Assembly (NCBI RefSeq): GCF_023806625.1
Contig: NZ_JAMTDX010000027.1
Location: 95,647 to 159,646 of the forward strand
Source: Accumulibacter sp.
GTDB taxonomy: Bacteria > Pseudomonadota > Gammaproteobacteria > Burkholderiales > Rhodocyclaceae
Length of the DNA stretch: 64,000 bases
Direction of reading: 5' to 3'
Both the position numbers and the translations under genes were made by a program. Each line of letters starts with the position of its first letter. The first letter of the stretch is position 1. The notes under the pieces are model-generated. The model was not told the origin of the DNA and did no database searches. It was given only the letters and a program-made list of their open reading frames with translations. Shown one piece after another: positions 34,174 to 42,883 of this stretch.

Positions 34174-36624
34174 ATGTCGAGGAACAGGAACAAGCCTAGG
34201 TCATTTCCACAGCAGAACCCGAAGCTGGTGCCGTCAACCGAAGGCGCCGCCGGTAAGTCACCCACCAGCAGGCCGGTGAGCGCTGCGGATATCACGACCC
34301 CGGGAACGGCGATCGAGGCGATCAGCAAGGTTCATTCGCAAGCGCTGGAGACGGCCACAGAAGGAGACATCGAGGCCGCGACGAAGACTGCTCCGCCTGG
34401 CACCGACGACCTGGATATCGTGAAGGCCGCGCGCGAGCTCTGGGAAGCAAATGAACTCTGCGGGGCGCGATCGGCGCGGATGTTGCGTCTCGAAGAAGGC
34501 GAACGGGCTCTCGAGGAAACGCAAGACCTGTTGGCCCAGGAGCAGGCGCAGCTTGCCGCTGACCGGAAAGCGCTCGAAGAGAGGGAATCGTCGCTCAAGA
34601 TCAACGAGGAGGAGGTTCGGGATAGGGAGGACAAGCTTCGGGTCCGCGAGCTGAACGCTGAGGCCGGGTTTGCAGCGGAGCGCCGCGTCTCCCTTCAACT
34701 CCTCGATCAGGAAGCGGCCGTCGTCCGGGAAGAACTGTCTCGGGCGCGCGGTTTGATCTCGGCGGAGCGTGCTGATTGGGACTCGCGCTGGCGGCAGGAC
34801 GACCAGAGGGTCCGGACGGAACTTGAGCAACTGAGGCGCGAGCAGGCTGAGCAACATGCGGCGTCGGTACGTGGATTGGATGAGCAGAGGCGGCAGTTCG
34901 AAACTGAAGCCTCGCAGGCGCGTGCAACCCTGAAGAAGCAACAGGCTCAGCTCGATGTTCGCGAAGACGTGCTGCGGGAGGATCGTGAGGCATTCGATCT
35001 TCGAGTAAAGCAGCGTGCAGGTGCCGCGCTCGAAGAGGCCGAGGCGAAGTACCGGGACTTGGAAGCTCGTCTCGCGGCAGCGCGAAAGGAGCGCGACGGT
35101 TTGTACGAGAGGTTGCGAGAGCGCGAAGAGGCGGAACGCGCCCTTGGCAACCGACCGCTCGACCAGGTCAAACGGGAGCTCGACGCCCTGATCAAGGAGA
35201 ACAAGTCCCTGTCCGATCGTCTCGCCAAGCGCCCAAGCGAGGACATGGTGGCAAACCACGAAAAGCTGGAGCGCGAGAAGGAAGAGTGGGAAGCGGACCG
35301 TGCGCGACTCTCCCAGGAACTGATGGCCAGCCGCGCCTCGGTCGCCCGATCGGCGATTGCCGTCACCGAGATCGAGTCGCTCAGGGATCAAAAGGCTGCA
35401 CTGGAGACCGGGAGGGACTTGCTGCAGGCCGCCCTGGAGGAACTCCGGAAGGACGTCGACGAACGCATTCGGCGGTCTGACGGGGTCAGCCCGTTCCCGT
35501 CTTGCAGTCAGATGGATGGCGACGACGTCCTTCAGGGCCGCGTGCCGATGTTCGACGAGATTCCGGATCTGGCTGCGTTCTGCAGCGACCTGCAGAACCG
35601 AGTCGCCTTCGATCCGACGTCGGGTAAGGAGCTGTACTACTCCCTGTCCGACATTCGCTGCTTTCTCGCCGGCATGGCGATGAGCAGGCTCCATCTGCTT
35701 CAGGGCATCAGCGGGACCGGGAAGACGAGCCTGCCTCTGGCCTTTGCTCGCGCACTGGGTGCCGGAGCCGCCCTCATCGAGGTGCAGGCCGGGTGGAGGG
35801 ATCGCCAGGATCTCATTGGTCACTTCAACGCGTTCGAGCGGCGTTTCTACGAGTCCGAGTTTCTGCAGGCGCTCTACAAAGCGCAGTGCCCGCGCTACGC
35901 GGATGGAGTGTTCATCGTCGTTCTGGACGAGATGAATCTCTCGCACCCGGAGCAGTACTTCGCCGACTTGCTGTCCGCGCTGGAGCAAGACCCGCAGTAT
36001 CAGAAGCTGGATCTCATGACTGCCGCTGTGGAGCCGGCACCAGCCCTGCTTCAGAACGGTCGGACCCTTCCGCTGCCGCAAAACGTCTGGTTCGTTGGCA
36101 CGGCGAACCACGACGAGACGACCAAAGACTTCGCGGACAAGACCTACGATCGCGCTCACGTGATGGAGCTGCCGCGCCATCGGGAATCCTTCAAGCCCAA
36201 GCGAACGAGGGCGCGTGCTCCGGTATCGCTCACGACTTTGCAGGGTGCGTTCGCAGCAGTGCAGGCCACACACCAGAAGCAAGCGGCGGATGCGTATCGA
36301 TTCGTGGACGCCCAGTTCGCCGAGATCTTGGGGCGCCGATTCCGGGTTGGCTGGGGCAATCGCCTGGAACGACAGATGCTCAACTTCGTTCCCGTCGTGT
36401 TGGCCGCTGGCGGCACCATGACCGAGGCCGTTGACCACATCCTGGCCACGAAACTCCTACGCAAGATTCGCGATCGGCACGATACGCGACCGGACGACCT
36501 CGAGGCTCTGCGCCTGGCGGTCGAAGAGGCATGGCCCCGTCTCGGCTCGCAGGGCGAGCCGGTGAAGTCGACCAGCATCGTTCGGGCGGAGCTGCGGCGT
36601 TTGGGCGCCGATGAAGCTGAATGA
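34174..36624 (+). CDS. Coiled-coil McrB-like AAA+ NTPase (CoCoNuT CnuB-type)
   Basis: 816 residues. Residues about 90-430 are almost uninterrupted coiled coil, rich in Glu, Arg, Leu and Gln (LEETQDLLAQEQAQLAADRK is an example). The C-terminal AAA+ module has Walker A LLQGISGTGKTSLPLAFARA (around 508-527), Walker B VVLDEMNLSHPEQYFADLL (around 584-602) and the McrB-style sensor WFVGTANHDETTKDFADKTY (around 637-656) with the N-x-D consensus element. McrB relatives use GTP. Extensive coiled coils before an McrB GTPase are the defining feature of CoCoNuT systems. It overlaps the DUF2357 gene by ATGA. Confidence 0.88.
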   Translation: MSRNRNKPRSFPQQNPKLVPSTEGAAGKSPTSRPVSAADITTPGTAIEAISKVHSQALETATEGDIEAATKTAPPGTDDLDIVKAARELWEANELCGARSARMLRLEEGERALEETQDLLAQEQAQLAADRKALEERESSLKINEEEVRDREDKLRVRELNAEAGFAAERRVSLQLLDQEAAVVREELSRARGLISAERADWDSRWRQDDQRVRTELEQLRREQAEQHAASVRGLDEQRRQFETEASQARATLKKQQAQLDVREDVLREDREAFDLRVKQRAGAALEEAEAKYRDLEARLAAARKERDGLYERLREREEAERALGNRPLDQVKRELDALIKENKSLSDRLAKRPSEDMVANHEKLEREKEEWEADRARLSQELMASRASVARSAIAVTEIESLRDQKAALETGRDLLQAALEELRKDVDERIRRSDGVSPFPSCSQMDGDDVLQGRVPMFDEIPDLAAFCSDLQNRVAFDPTSGKELYYSLSDIRCFLAGMAMSRLHLLQGISGTGKTSLPLAFARALGAGAALIEVQAGWRDRQDLIGHFNAFERRFYESEFLQALYKAQCPRYADGVFIVVLDEMNLSHPEQYFADLLSALEQDPQYQKLDLMTAAVEPAPALLQNGRTLPLPQNVWFVGTANHDETTKDFADKTYDRAHVMELPRHRESFKPKRTRARAPVSLTTLQGAFAAVQATHQKQAADAYRFVDAQFAEILGRRFRVGWGNRLERQMLNFVPVVLAAGGTMTEAVDHILATKLLRKIRDRHDTRPDDLEALRLAVEEAWPRLGSQGEPVKSTSIVRAELRRLGADEAE

Positions 36625-38873
36625 CGTATAGGTTCATCGACAGGTTGCTCGGACATGCCAGTGATGTCCATGCGGGGGATCTCGTCCTCGGCAGATTTAT
36701 GGTCGAGCCGCTGGGCGATGACTCCACCTTCTTGAACTCCGTTGCCATAGCCGAGCCCAGCTTCTGCGTCCCCGATCTCCGAGGGCACTGGCAGTTGATG
36801 GAACCGGGTCGCGAGCGAGTCGAAGGAGCGATGTCGCGAGCGCAGGTTCTGGACCGGCTGGATGTAACGAGCATTCTGGATGTCGGAAGCAGCGTCAGAG
36901 AGGTTCTCTCGTCGGGCGGAACTTGGCTGGATGCGCTCGACGTGTCTCCCCTGGTTCCGGGAATGTCTGAGCGAGCGGAGCTGCAGGAGTTCGAGAAGTT
37001 GCTCGCGGACCGTCTCGGCCATCTCGTCGAAGTCTGTCAGCGACCCCGGACCCACCTCAGGGTGGAGGTCGAGAGAACAGCGGTGGCTTGGGCCCGGCGG
37101 CTTGCAACGCAGGCCCCCAGCTATCTCGCAGCGCATACCGAGGATTGGGACCGCCCGACTTTGCGTGCCGTCATACCCAAGCGCATCCTCTCGTTGGTCC
37201 GCGAGGACCAGTTCGATATCTATGAGAACAGGGTCGCTGTTCGTCTCGTCGATCATCTGGACGCGTACCTGTCGCGCCGCGTGACCGAGGTCTCCAGGCT
37301 GCTGCGCCTGTTCAACGAGGTCGGGGACCACAGCTCTACGGCAGGACAGGGGTCCCACTGGCGGCAGAAGCGGGTCTACCAACTCTGGGGCGACTCGCTC
37401 GATGCCGGAGAGGCGCGCCGCAAGGCCGAGCGCACTCTCGAGCAACTGAAGTTTCTGAAGTACTCGGTTTCCGGCCTGATGGACTCAGTGCTGTATCGCG
37501 AGGTGCCGCGGCGGGCATTAGTGAGCACGACGCTCACGATGACGAACATTCTCGCGAACGACGTCCATTACCGCAGGGTGGCGGAAGTCTGGTTGGCTTG
37601 GGCACGCCTTGGGCTCGAGCAATCGCCTAGACCGGATAAGCACTTCGAAGAGATGCAGGAGCTGTGCCGCTGCTTCGGGTCGTTTGCGCTCCTGCTCGTC
37701 ATCAGAGGGCTGGACCAGCTTGGCATCGAACCCGTGGACCTGTCGCGGGCTCTCGATGGTGACGCGATCGACCTTGAAGGGCGGGGCACACGAGGTCGAC
37801 TCTCCTGGTCATTGATCGACGGCACATTGCGCCTATCGATCGATGGCGCGAGGCCCTTGCGAATCGTTCCGATCCCCGGGTCGCTCGCGATGTTCGGAGA
37901 CGAAGACCTGGCCAGATTGATTCGCGATGCCGATGATGCCGCGACCCAAGAGGAGATCACGCTGGTGCTCTATCCGAGCCCTCCGTCTGAAGCGGCTCTT
38001 CGACGCTTAGCCCCGGTCTACGCACATCGGTTGAATGCTCTTTCGCACGAGGTCGCTGAGCGGGGGCGAGGACGTGCGGGATTCCTGCCCGTCTCTCCAT
38101 GGGACTTGTCCAGCGTCGAGCGCGTCGCCCGCGAGCTTCGATGGGTCATCACAGCGCCGCGGTTCCTTGCTTATCCGCCGTTTATAGCCAATCGCCCGAT
38201 ACCCAACATCGCGGACAGCGCAGCATGGCTCGAGGCTACTGGCACCGGCGTGTTCGTCACCCGAGCGCCTGAAGTGCATGAGGATCTCCGGCTTGCAGAG
38301 CGGCTTGCCACTCAGCGGAAGAGACTCGAGGCTCTGGAGGACGAGCACGAGGGCGTATCCCAGCAGCTACGACTGGCGGTGCGAGATGGCGGTGCGAGCG
38401 GGCCGCTGAACGCTCGCAAGAAGGCGTTGAACGCCTCGATCACCGACCTTCGATCGCAGATCGATTCCCTGGCCGACTTCTCGAAAGCGCTGGAAGCCGC
38501 CATCGGGCTCGTGAAATCGCTGCTATCCTGCCCAACGTGCCCGACCATCGCTGACCCGAGGCAGCACTTCACCGGCGGCCGTGGGCACCGGTTTTCCTGC
38601 GTGTGCCCCAGTTGCTTCACCAAGTGGGGGACGGAGGCGTGCCCAACCTGCAAGGCATGGATTCCGACCTTGATGCCTAAAGTGGATTCTTGGGCGGCGA
38701 ACGACTCGGAAGTGGGGTGGCTGGATCGTTTCCTTGGAGCCGATGTCCTCGCAGTGCCTTACCAGATGGAAGACGGCTCGGTTGGCTTCGTGTGCCCATC
38801 ATGCGGGCGTCGACGCGAGACAGCCATCGTCTTCCCGGAGACTGAGTACCCAGGATGGAATCGCAAGCGATAG
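36621..38873 (+). CDS. DUF2357/McrC-like protein with C-terminal zinc ribbons
   Basis: 750 residues. DUF2357 signature EDQFDIYENRVAVRLVDHLD (about 196-215), then VLYREVPRRALVSTTLTMTN with a helical region. The part where the McrC-type PD-(D/E)XK core should lie (about 395-470, around LSWSLIDGTLRLSIDGARPL) has no clear D...(D/E)-x-K set, so nuclease activity is doubtful. A short coiled coil (about 560-625) is followed by Cys clusters CPTC, CPSC, CPTC and CPSC (about 636-730), i.e. two zinc ribbons. Partner of the McrB-like motor; last gene of the operon. Confidence 0.82.
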   Translation: MTYRFIDRLLGHASDVHAGDLVLGRFMVEPLGDDSTFLNSVAIAEPSFCVPDLRGHWQLMEPGRERVEGAMSRAQVLDRLDVTSILDVGSSVREVLSSGGTWLDALDVSPLVPGMSERAELQEFEKLLADRLGHLVEVCQRPRTHLRVEVERTAVAWARRLATQAPSYLAAHTEDWDRPTLRAVIPKRILSLVREDQFDIYENRVAVRLVDHLDAYLSRRVTEVSRLLRLFNEVGDHSSTAGQGSHWRQKRVYQLWGDSLDAGEARRKAERTLEQLKFLKYSVSGLMDSVLYREVPRRALVSTTLTMTNILANDVHYRRVAEVWLAWARLGLEQSPRPDKHFEEMQELCRCFGSFALLLVIRGLDQLGIEPVDLSRALDGDAIDLEGRGTRGRLSWSLIDGTLRLSIDGARPLRIVPIPGSLAMFGDEDLARLIRDADDAATQEEITLVLYPSPPSEAALRRLAPVYAHRLNALSHEVAERGRGRAGFLPVSPWDLSSVERVARELRWVITAPRFLAYPPFIANRPIPNIADSAAWLEATGTGVFVTRAPEVHEDLRLAERLATQRKRLEALEDEHEGVSQQLRLAVRDGGASGPLNARKKALNASITDLRSQIDSLADFSKALEAAIGLVKSLLSCPTCPTIADPRQHFTGGRGHRFSCVCPSCFTKWGTEACPTCKAWIPTLMPKVDSWAANDSEVGWLDRFLGADVLAVPYQMEDGSVGFVCPSCGRRRETAIVFPETEYPGWNRKR

Positions 38874-39158
38874 AAATTTACAGAAAGCGGACCGCAGAAA
38901 TCGCGATCAAGTTCGCAAACTGCTCTAAGTCGCGTGGCTGGGCAGTTACCGGTTCGCTTCGGCAAAGCGTTGATCGGCCAAAGGAGGGAGACGCAGGCTT
39001 GGTATGAGCTTGGCGTAAGCAAGAATCTGTGGCTTGGGCTGTTGGGTGCCCAGCGCGGACGCCTCGGGGGGAGTCTGGAGGAGATCAAGGCCGGCGTGCG
39101 CTCTGCCACGCTCACAACCCAGCTCTTATAGCCGTGGCGTGCAACATCTTGCCGTCGG
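38874..39158. other. Intergenic region after the operon
   Basis: Convergent junction between the rightward defence operon and the leftward replication module. A short GTG-started frame at 38934-39131 ends SLEEIKAGVRSATLTTQLL and may be a gene scrap, but no family is recognised. No clear intrinsic terminator was found for either direction. Confidence 0.4.
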
Positions 39159-39788
39159 CTACCGGGGGTTGAAAAGGGAGCAGCTATGCCCTTGGTCATC
39201 TGGCAAGCGCCGCAGCGGATGCCCTTCCGTGTACGCCGGCAGTAGATCGCTTCGCCTGCTGGCGCAGTAGCGGACCACATTGCCAGGTCGGCGCATGTAC
39301 TGGCAGTCGGCGCAGGTCGTCGTTCCGCCCCCCGGACTGTACCCTGAGCGCTGTAAAAAGTAGTCCCGCGCCTTCTCGGCTCGCCGGCAAGCGGTCAGCA
39401 CTTCGGCAATCGTCGCCGGGTCCGTCTCGCCGATCTGCGCCAGCCAGGCCGAGACAGCCGCTTCCTGATTCCCGGCCAACAGTGTGTCGGGTTGCCGCCG
39501 GCCCGCCTCGATCGGTTCCGCCGCTGCCGCGTCCGGGTACGCGTCGAGCACCTCGGCATGGGTCGCCGCTGGCGAGAAGGCCACTTCCAGCGGATCGCGG
39601 TCGGAGAAGTGCAGCAGCCACCATCCCGCGTAGAACGGTTGGCCATCCTTATCTTCCGGGGGTACAGGGGATACAGGGGGCACACCCAGCAATGGCAAGG
39701 CTTCCGCTGTAACCCCTAGCGCAATCGAAGGGGTTACAGGGGTTACAGCTTCTCGTTGCAGCTTGGCCAGCAGAGCATCAAGCCCCAT
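39159..39788 (-). CDS. Hypothetical protein of the replication module
   Basis: 209 residues, starting inside the end of the DUF927 helicase gene (11-bp overlap). The N-terminal 60 residues are Pro/Val/Thr-rich because the DNA there consists of 9-mer repeats; the C-terminus has a cysteine cluster (CADCQYMRRPGNVVRYCASR and a later Cys) that could bind zinc. Proteins of this type follow the primase/helicase in P4-like islands of proteobacteria. No function can be given. Confidence 0.65.
   Translation of the reverse strand: MGLDALLAKLQREAVTPVTPSIALGVTAEALPLLGVPPVSPVPPEDKDGQPFYAGWWLLHFSDRDPLEVAFSPAATHAEVLDAYPDAAAAEPIEAGRRQPDTLLAGNQEAAVSAWLAQIGETDPATIAEVLTACRRAEKARDYFLQRSGYSPGGGTTTCADCQYMRRPGNVVRYCASRRSDLLPAYTEGHPLRRLPDDQGHSCSLFNPR
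39658..39747. repeat. Iteron-like GGGGNTACA cluster 1
   Basis: Six 9-mers of the type GGGG-N-(T/A/C)ACA: three in perfect tandem at 39658-39684 (after one extra G), one inverted at 39708-39716, and two in tandem at 39730-39747. Segment 39663-39696 is perfectly repeated in inverted orientation at 41635-41668. The cluster lies inside the 5' part of the 209-residue gene. Candidate replication iterons. Confidence 0.5.
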
Positions 39789-41706
39789 TCTCGCCCCCCG
39801 TCAGCTTGTGGGGGTTGATCGGGTACAGCTTCATGGGCGCGCGCCCTCCAATGCGCATTGACTTCGCGTGCTTACCGCCCGCGCCCGGTTTGGGAAGCGC
39901 CCCGCAACTTTCCAATTCGGCAAGCGCCCGGTTGAAGTCGAAGCCCTTCAGGGCGTCGCGCATGCCTTCCGACGTGAAGAGATACAGCCGCCCGTCTTGG
40001 CCATCGCGCCACCAGCCCGCCCGGTCGCGCACTTGGCTTTCCCCGGCAGCGTCCGCGCCGGAGAACCGTCCGTCACCGTGCCGTTCAATGAAGCCGGAAA
40101 CCCGCTCCAGGATTTGCCGCCGCTCGTCGTTGCCGCGCCCGCGCAGGGATCGCCAGGCGTTGAACCCGATCACCGCCGCCTTGACCGCTTCGCCTTCCGG
40201 CCAGCCTGTCAGCCCGTACTCGGTCGCCAGCTCGCCGGCCAGCGCGAGCAGCGCAAATCGCCCCGCCGCACGCTTGTCCTGCCCTTCAAAGTCTTGGCGG
40301 TTGAAGTCTGGCAGGCCCTTCAGACGTTCGAGCCGTTCCGCGAAATCTCGGTGATCGTGCGTCAGCCGTTCCAGGAATGCCCGGCCTGGTCGCCCGTAGT
40401 GTGTAACCGCCGCGCGCTTGATGGCATCCGACAGCGCCGCCCCGCTCGCATGATCGTGCAGCACATCGAAACAACCGTGCAGGCGATCCGTCGGAATGTC
40501 GAGTAGGCGAACCGATTGCCCGGCCTTCGATCGGTGCCCGCCTTCGGCCATCGTCGTGGCAATGGTGCGCTCGCCGGTCGAAATGATGAAAGCCTGCCAG
40601 CGTGTGACCACCCGCGCCGCGCCGGTTCGCCCCGCCCGTTGCTTGCCGCGCCCGTTGCCCAGCGAATAGACGATGTTGCCGACTTCGTGCGGATCGCACT
40701 CGCTAATTTCATCCAGCGCCAGCAGACAATCGTTGAACATGACCGCCGCGCCCTCCATCCCGTTGGCGGTCGCTCGCCAGCTTCGCCGATAGTTCGCTCC
40801 ACCCCAAACGGATGCAGCCGCTTCAAGAATGGTCGTCTTGCCGGTGCTGGAATCGCCCACGAAGTGCAGCCCGCCGCCCTCGGCGTTGCAGCGCGCGAGC
40901 ATCGGCCCAGCGAATGCTGCCGACAAGCCCAGGACGAACAGCGGATTGCCGACCGCACGCGCCGCGATTTCGCTACGCCAGCCGTCGAGTGTTCCGCCTT
41001 GCCCGTGTTCCTCGTGCCCGCGCTCGCCACTCTGGAATATCACGCCCGCCGCATCTGGCCCGATCACAGCATCCGGCAGGACGAACACCCGGCCGCACCA
41101 GCCAACTTGCAGCGCACAACGAACCTTCTTCTTTGGCGGTCGCTCCTGAAGGTAAAGCCCCAGGGTCGCGCGCTCCCTGACGCTGATCTCCAGCCCCATG
41201 GCGAGCAGCTCGCCACGCAGTTCCTCGCCCGATCCGCGCAGCAACTCCATGGGCATCGCCCAGGTTCGCCAGCGTCCGGCCGTGTTCTTGAAGCGCAGCA
41301 GCCGCCCAAAGTTGTTTGCTGCATCGTCGATAGTCTGCGCCTCGATGTGCAGCGGCCCGCAGATCCAGGTATCCACCGGCACCGGGTCGCGGTCGCCTTT
41401 CGGTGCGCTCATGGTGTGATACCACACGCCAGGCCGCAAGCTGCGCCCGGTATCGGTTCCGGTCCAGCCGTCATAGACGCGAAAGCAGGGGCGTTCCTCG
41501 ACTTCTGGAAGGGAGACAACCTGGCCTTGCTGCGCCTCAACTTCCTCCGGTTCCATCGCTCTCGCGAGCAGATCGGCCACCGTTGTAACCCCTGTATCCC
41601 CAGGTTCTACGGTCGGGGTTACGCCAGAACCCCCGCCATTGCTGGGTGTGCCCCCTGTATCCCCTGTATCCTCGGAAATTGGCAAAACGCAAAGTTCATC
41701 GCTCAT
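39778..41706 (-). CDS. DUF927 primase-helicase-type replication protein
   Basis: 642 residues. The DUF927 core contains Walker A HFVGDSSTGKTTILEAAASV and an arginine/Walker B-like stretch CLLALDEISECDPHEVGNIV, followed by a sensor region (TRWQAFIISTGERT). DUF927 proteins are helicases of the P4 alpha type, working with a Toprim primase. The N-terminus (residues 8-45) is Thr/Gly/Asp-rich because of the iteron-like DNA. Downstream of the Toprim gene with a 4-bp overlap, so helicase and primase are made together. It likely drives autonomous replication of the excised island. Confidence 0.85.
   Translation of the reverse strand: MSDELCVLPISEDTGDTGGTPSNGGGSGVTPTVEPGDTGVTTVADLLARAMEPEEVEAQQGQVVSLPEVEERPCFRVYDGWTGTDTGRSLRPGVWYHTMSAPKGDRDPVPVDTWICGPLHIEAQTIDDAANNFGRLLRFKNTAGRWRTWAMPMELLRGSGEELRGELLAMGLEISVRERATLGLYLQERPPKKKVRCALQVGWCGRVFVLPDAVIGPDAAGVIFQSGERGHEEHGQGGTLDGWRSEIAARAVGNPLFVLGLSAAFAGPMLARCNAEGGGLHFVGDSSTGKTTILEAAASVWGGANYRRSWRATANGMEGAAVMFNDCLLALDEISECDPHEVGNIVYSLGNGRGKQRAGRTGAARVVTRWQAFIISTGERTIATTMAEGGHRSKAGQSVRLLDIPTDRLHGCFDVLHDHASGAALSDAIKRAAVTHYGRPGRAFLERLTHDHRDFAERLERLKGLPDFNRQDFEGQDKRAAGRFALLALAGELATEYGLTGWPEGEAVKAAVIGFNAWRSLRGRGNDERRQILERVSGFIERHGDGRFSGADAAGESQVRDRAGWWRDGQDGRLYLFTSEGMRDALKGFDFNRALAELESCGALPKPGAGGKHAKSMRIGGRAPMKLYPINPHKLTGGENGA
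41584..41671. repeat. Iteron-like GGGGNTACA cluster 2
   Basis: Tandem TGTAACCCC and TGTATCCCC at 41584-41601, a GGGGTTACG at 41615-41623, then TGTGCCCCC, TGTATCCCC and a truncated TGTATCC at 41647-41671. These are mainly the reverse orientation of cluster 1. Within the 5' part of the DUF927 gene. The two clusters encode different peptides because orientation and frame differ, which argues for a DNA-level role. Confidence 0.5.
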
Positions 41707-42650
41707 CGCGCCATCCTCTGTAGGTTCGCCAGGTCGTTGAAGTCGGTGCCGCTCACGCCTTCAGGAAACTGCGGTACCGCCAGCCGAGCTCCTACCGCCT
41801 TCGCCGCAACGGTCGCCGCCGTCAAACCAGGGTTACCGGGGGTCTTGCGGTCATTGTCCGCGCAGATCATCAGATCAGCCGCAGGCCAGGCCGCGCGCGC
41901 CGCCTTCGCTACCGGCAGCAAGTTGCCGGCGTTCATGGCGCACAGGACCGGGTGCCGAAATTCTTCGTACAGCGTCGCGCCGGTTGCCCAGCCTTCGCAG
42001 ATCAGCAACAGTGTCGGGTTTGTCAGGTCGCCGATTGGCGAATACAGCTCGCGAGCGCGGCCAGGCTCGAACCGCTTGCCGCCATCGGGCATGATCTTCT
42101 GGAAGTTCCACAATTGCCCGTGAATGTCGAACAAGGGAACCATCAACCGGTCACCCGATTGGCGCAGACCATGCGCGTGCACGCCCTTGGCACGCAAGTA
42201 GGGGTGCTCGGGGTTTGCCGCGCCGGCCCACTCCCAAAGAATGGCGGCCGTGCGTGCATTGCTCTCGTGTTTGGCCCGCTGCTCAGCTTGCGCCTTGATC
42301 CGCCCGGCCTGTATCAGGTTGGCGAAGGCTTCGCGTTCAGCATCGTTCAGGCGCTTGCCGTTCGCCACCCAGGTGGAACGAAGTCCAGTTTTCCAGCTTC
42401 CGAAGACGCCCGCCGGGCGGCCGTCGGTGTGCAGTACATACCAACCGTTGAGAGTCCCGCTCCGGTCGCCTTCGACGTGGAAACGGTGCAGCAGCCCGTC
42501 TGCCTCGATGCGCTCGGGTGCCGGGAGCCCGGCCGAGGTCATTGCCTCGCGGAAGGCTTCGACGGGGTAAAATGGCGGCTCTTGAAGGCCTTCAGTGCCG
42601 CGCCCGGCACGCCAGCCCGGTGCGGCTTTCTTTCCTTGCGCGGGCGTCAT
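41703..42650 (-). CDS. P4-type Toprim-domain DNA primase
   Basis: 315 residues. The Toprim signature is visible as LLICEGWATGATLYEE with the second acidic motif MICADNDRKTPGNPG. Upstream are a helical region (ANLIQAGRIKAQAEQRAKHE) and PYLRAKGVHAHGLRQSGDRL, typical of phage and island primases. It lacks the N-terminal CHC2 zinc finger, as many such island proteins do. Probably makes primers for the DUF927 helicase to initiate island replication. Starts 3 bp after the AlpA/Xis-like gene. Confidence 0.85.
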   Translation of the reverse strand: MTPAQGKKAAPGWRAGRGTEGLQEPPFYPVEAFREAMTSAGLPAPERIEADGLLHRFHVEGDRSGTLNGWYVLHTDGRPAGVFGSWKTGLRSTWVANGKRLNDAEREAFANLIQAGRIKAQAEQRAKHESNARTAAILWEWAGAANPEHPYLRAKGVHAHGLRQSGDRLMVPLFDIHGQLWNFQKIMPDGGKRFEPGRARELYSPIGDLTNPTLLLICEGWATGATLYEEFRHPVLCAMNAGNLLPVAKAARAAWPAADLMICADNDRKTPGNPGLTAATVAAKAVGARLAVPQFPEGVSGTDFNDLANLQRMAR

Positions 42651-42653
42651 GGC

Positions 42654-42881
42654 TCAGGCCGTCGCGCCGGTTTCGCGGGTGCGCTTTTCCAGCCAGGCTT
42701 CAAGGTCCGCGCGGCGGTAGCGCACGTTGCGCCCGACCTTGATAAATGGCAGGTTATAACGCCCGGTTGAACGCCAGACTCCAAGCGTTCCCGGGGCAAC
42801 GGTCAAGAATTTTGCCGCGGTTTGCTCGTCCAGCAGGTCAGCGCCTGCGGCAATCAGCTTACAGAGGGCTTTAGTCGTCAT
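42654..42881 (-). CDS. AlpA/excisionase-like helix-turn-helix protein
   Basis: 75 residues. Contains LLDEQTAAKFLTVAPGTLGV, the HTH_17/MerR-type recognition helix, followed by the wing-like KVGRNVRYRRADLEAWLEKR. Small proteins of this kind act as excisionases or as activators of the integrase gene in P4-like elements. It heads the leftward replication operon. A 10-bp inverted repeat begins 3 bp upstream of its start codon, suggesting autoregulation. Confidence 0.85.
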   Translation of the reverse strand: MTTKALCKLIAAGADLLDEQTAAKFLTVAPGTLGVWRSTGRYNLPFIKVGRNVRYRRADLEAWLEKRTRETGATA

Positions 42882-42883
42882 GA

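Noticed and set aside
34258-36438. 726-codon frame antisense to the McrB-like gene
   Set aside because: The sense strand encodes a clear coiled-coil AAA+ protein; the antisense frame is a by-product of biased codon use.
38934-39131. 65-codon frame after the McrBC-like operon
   Set aside because: Looks partly coding but lacks start-site support and homology that can be recognised; mentioned only as a possible scrap.
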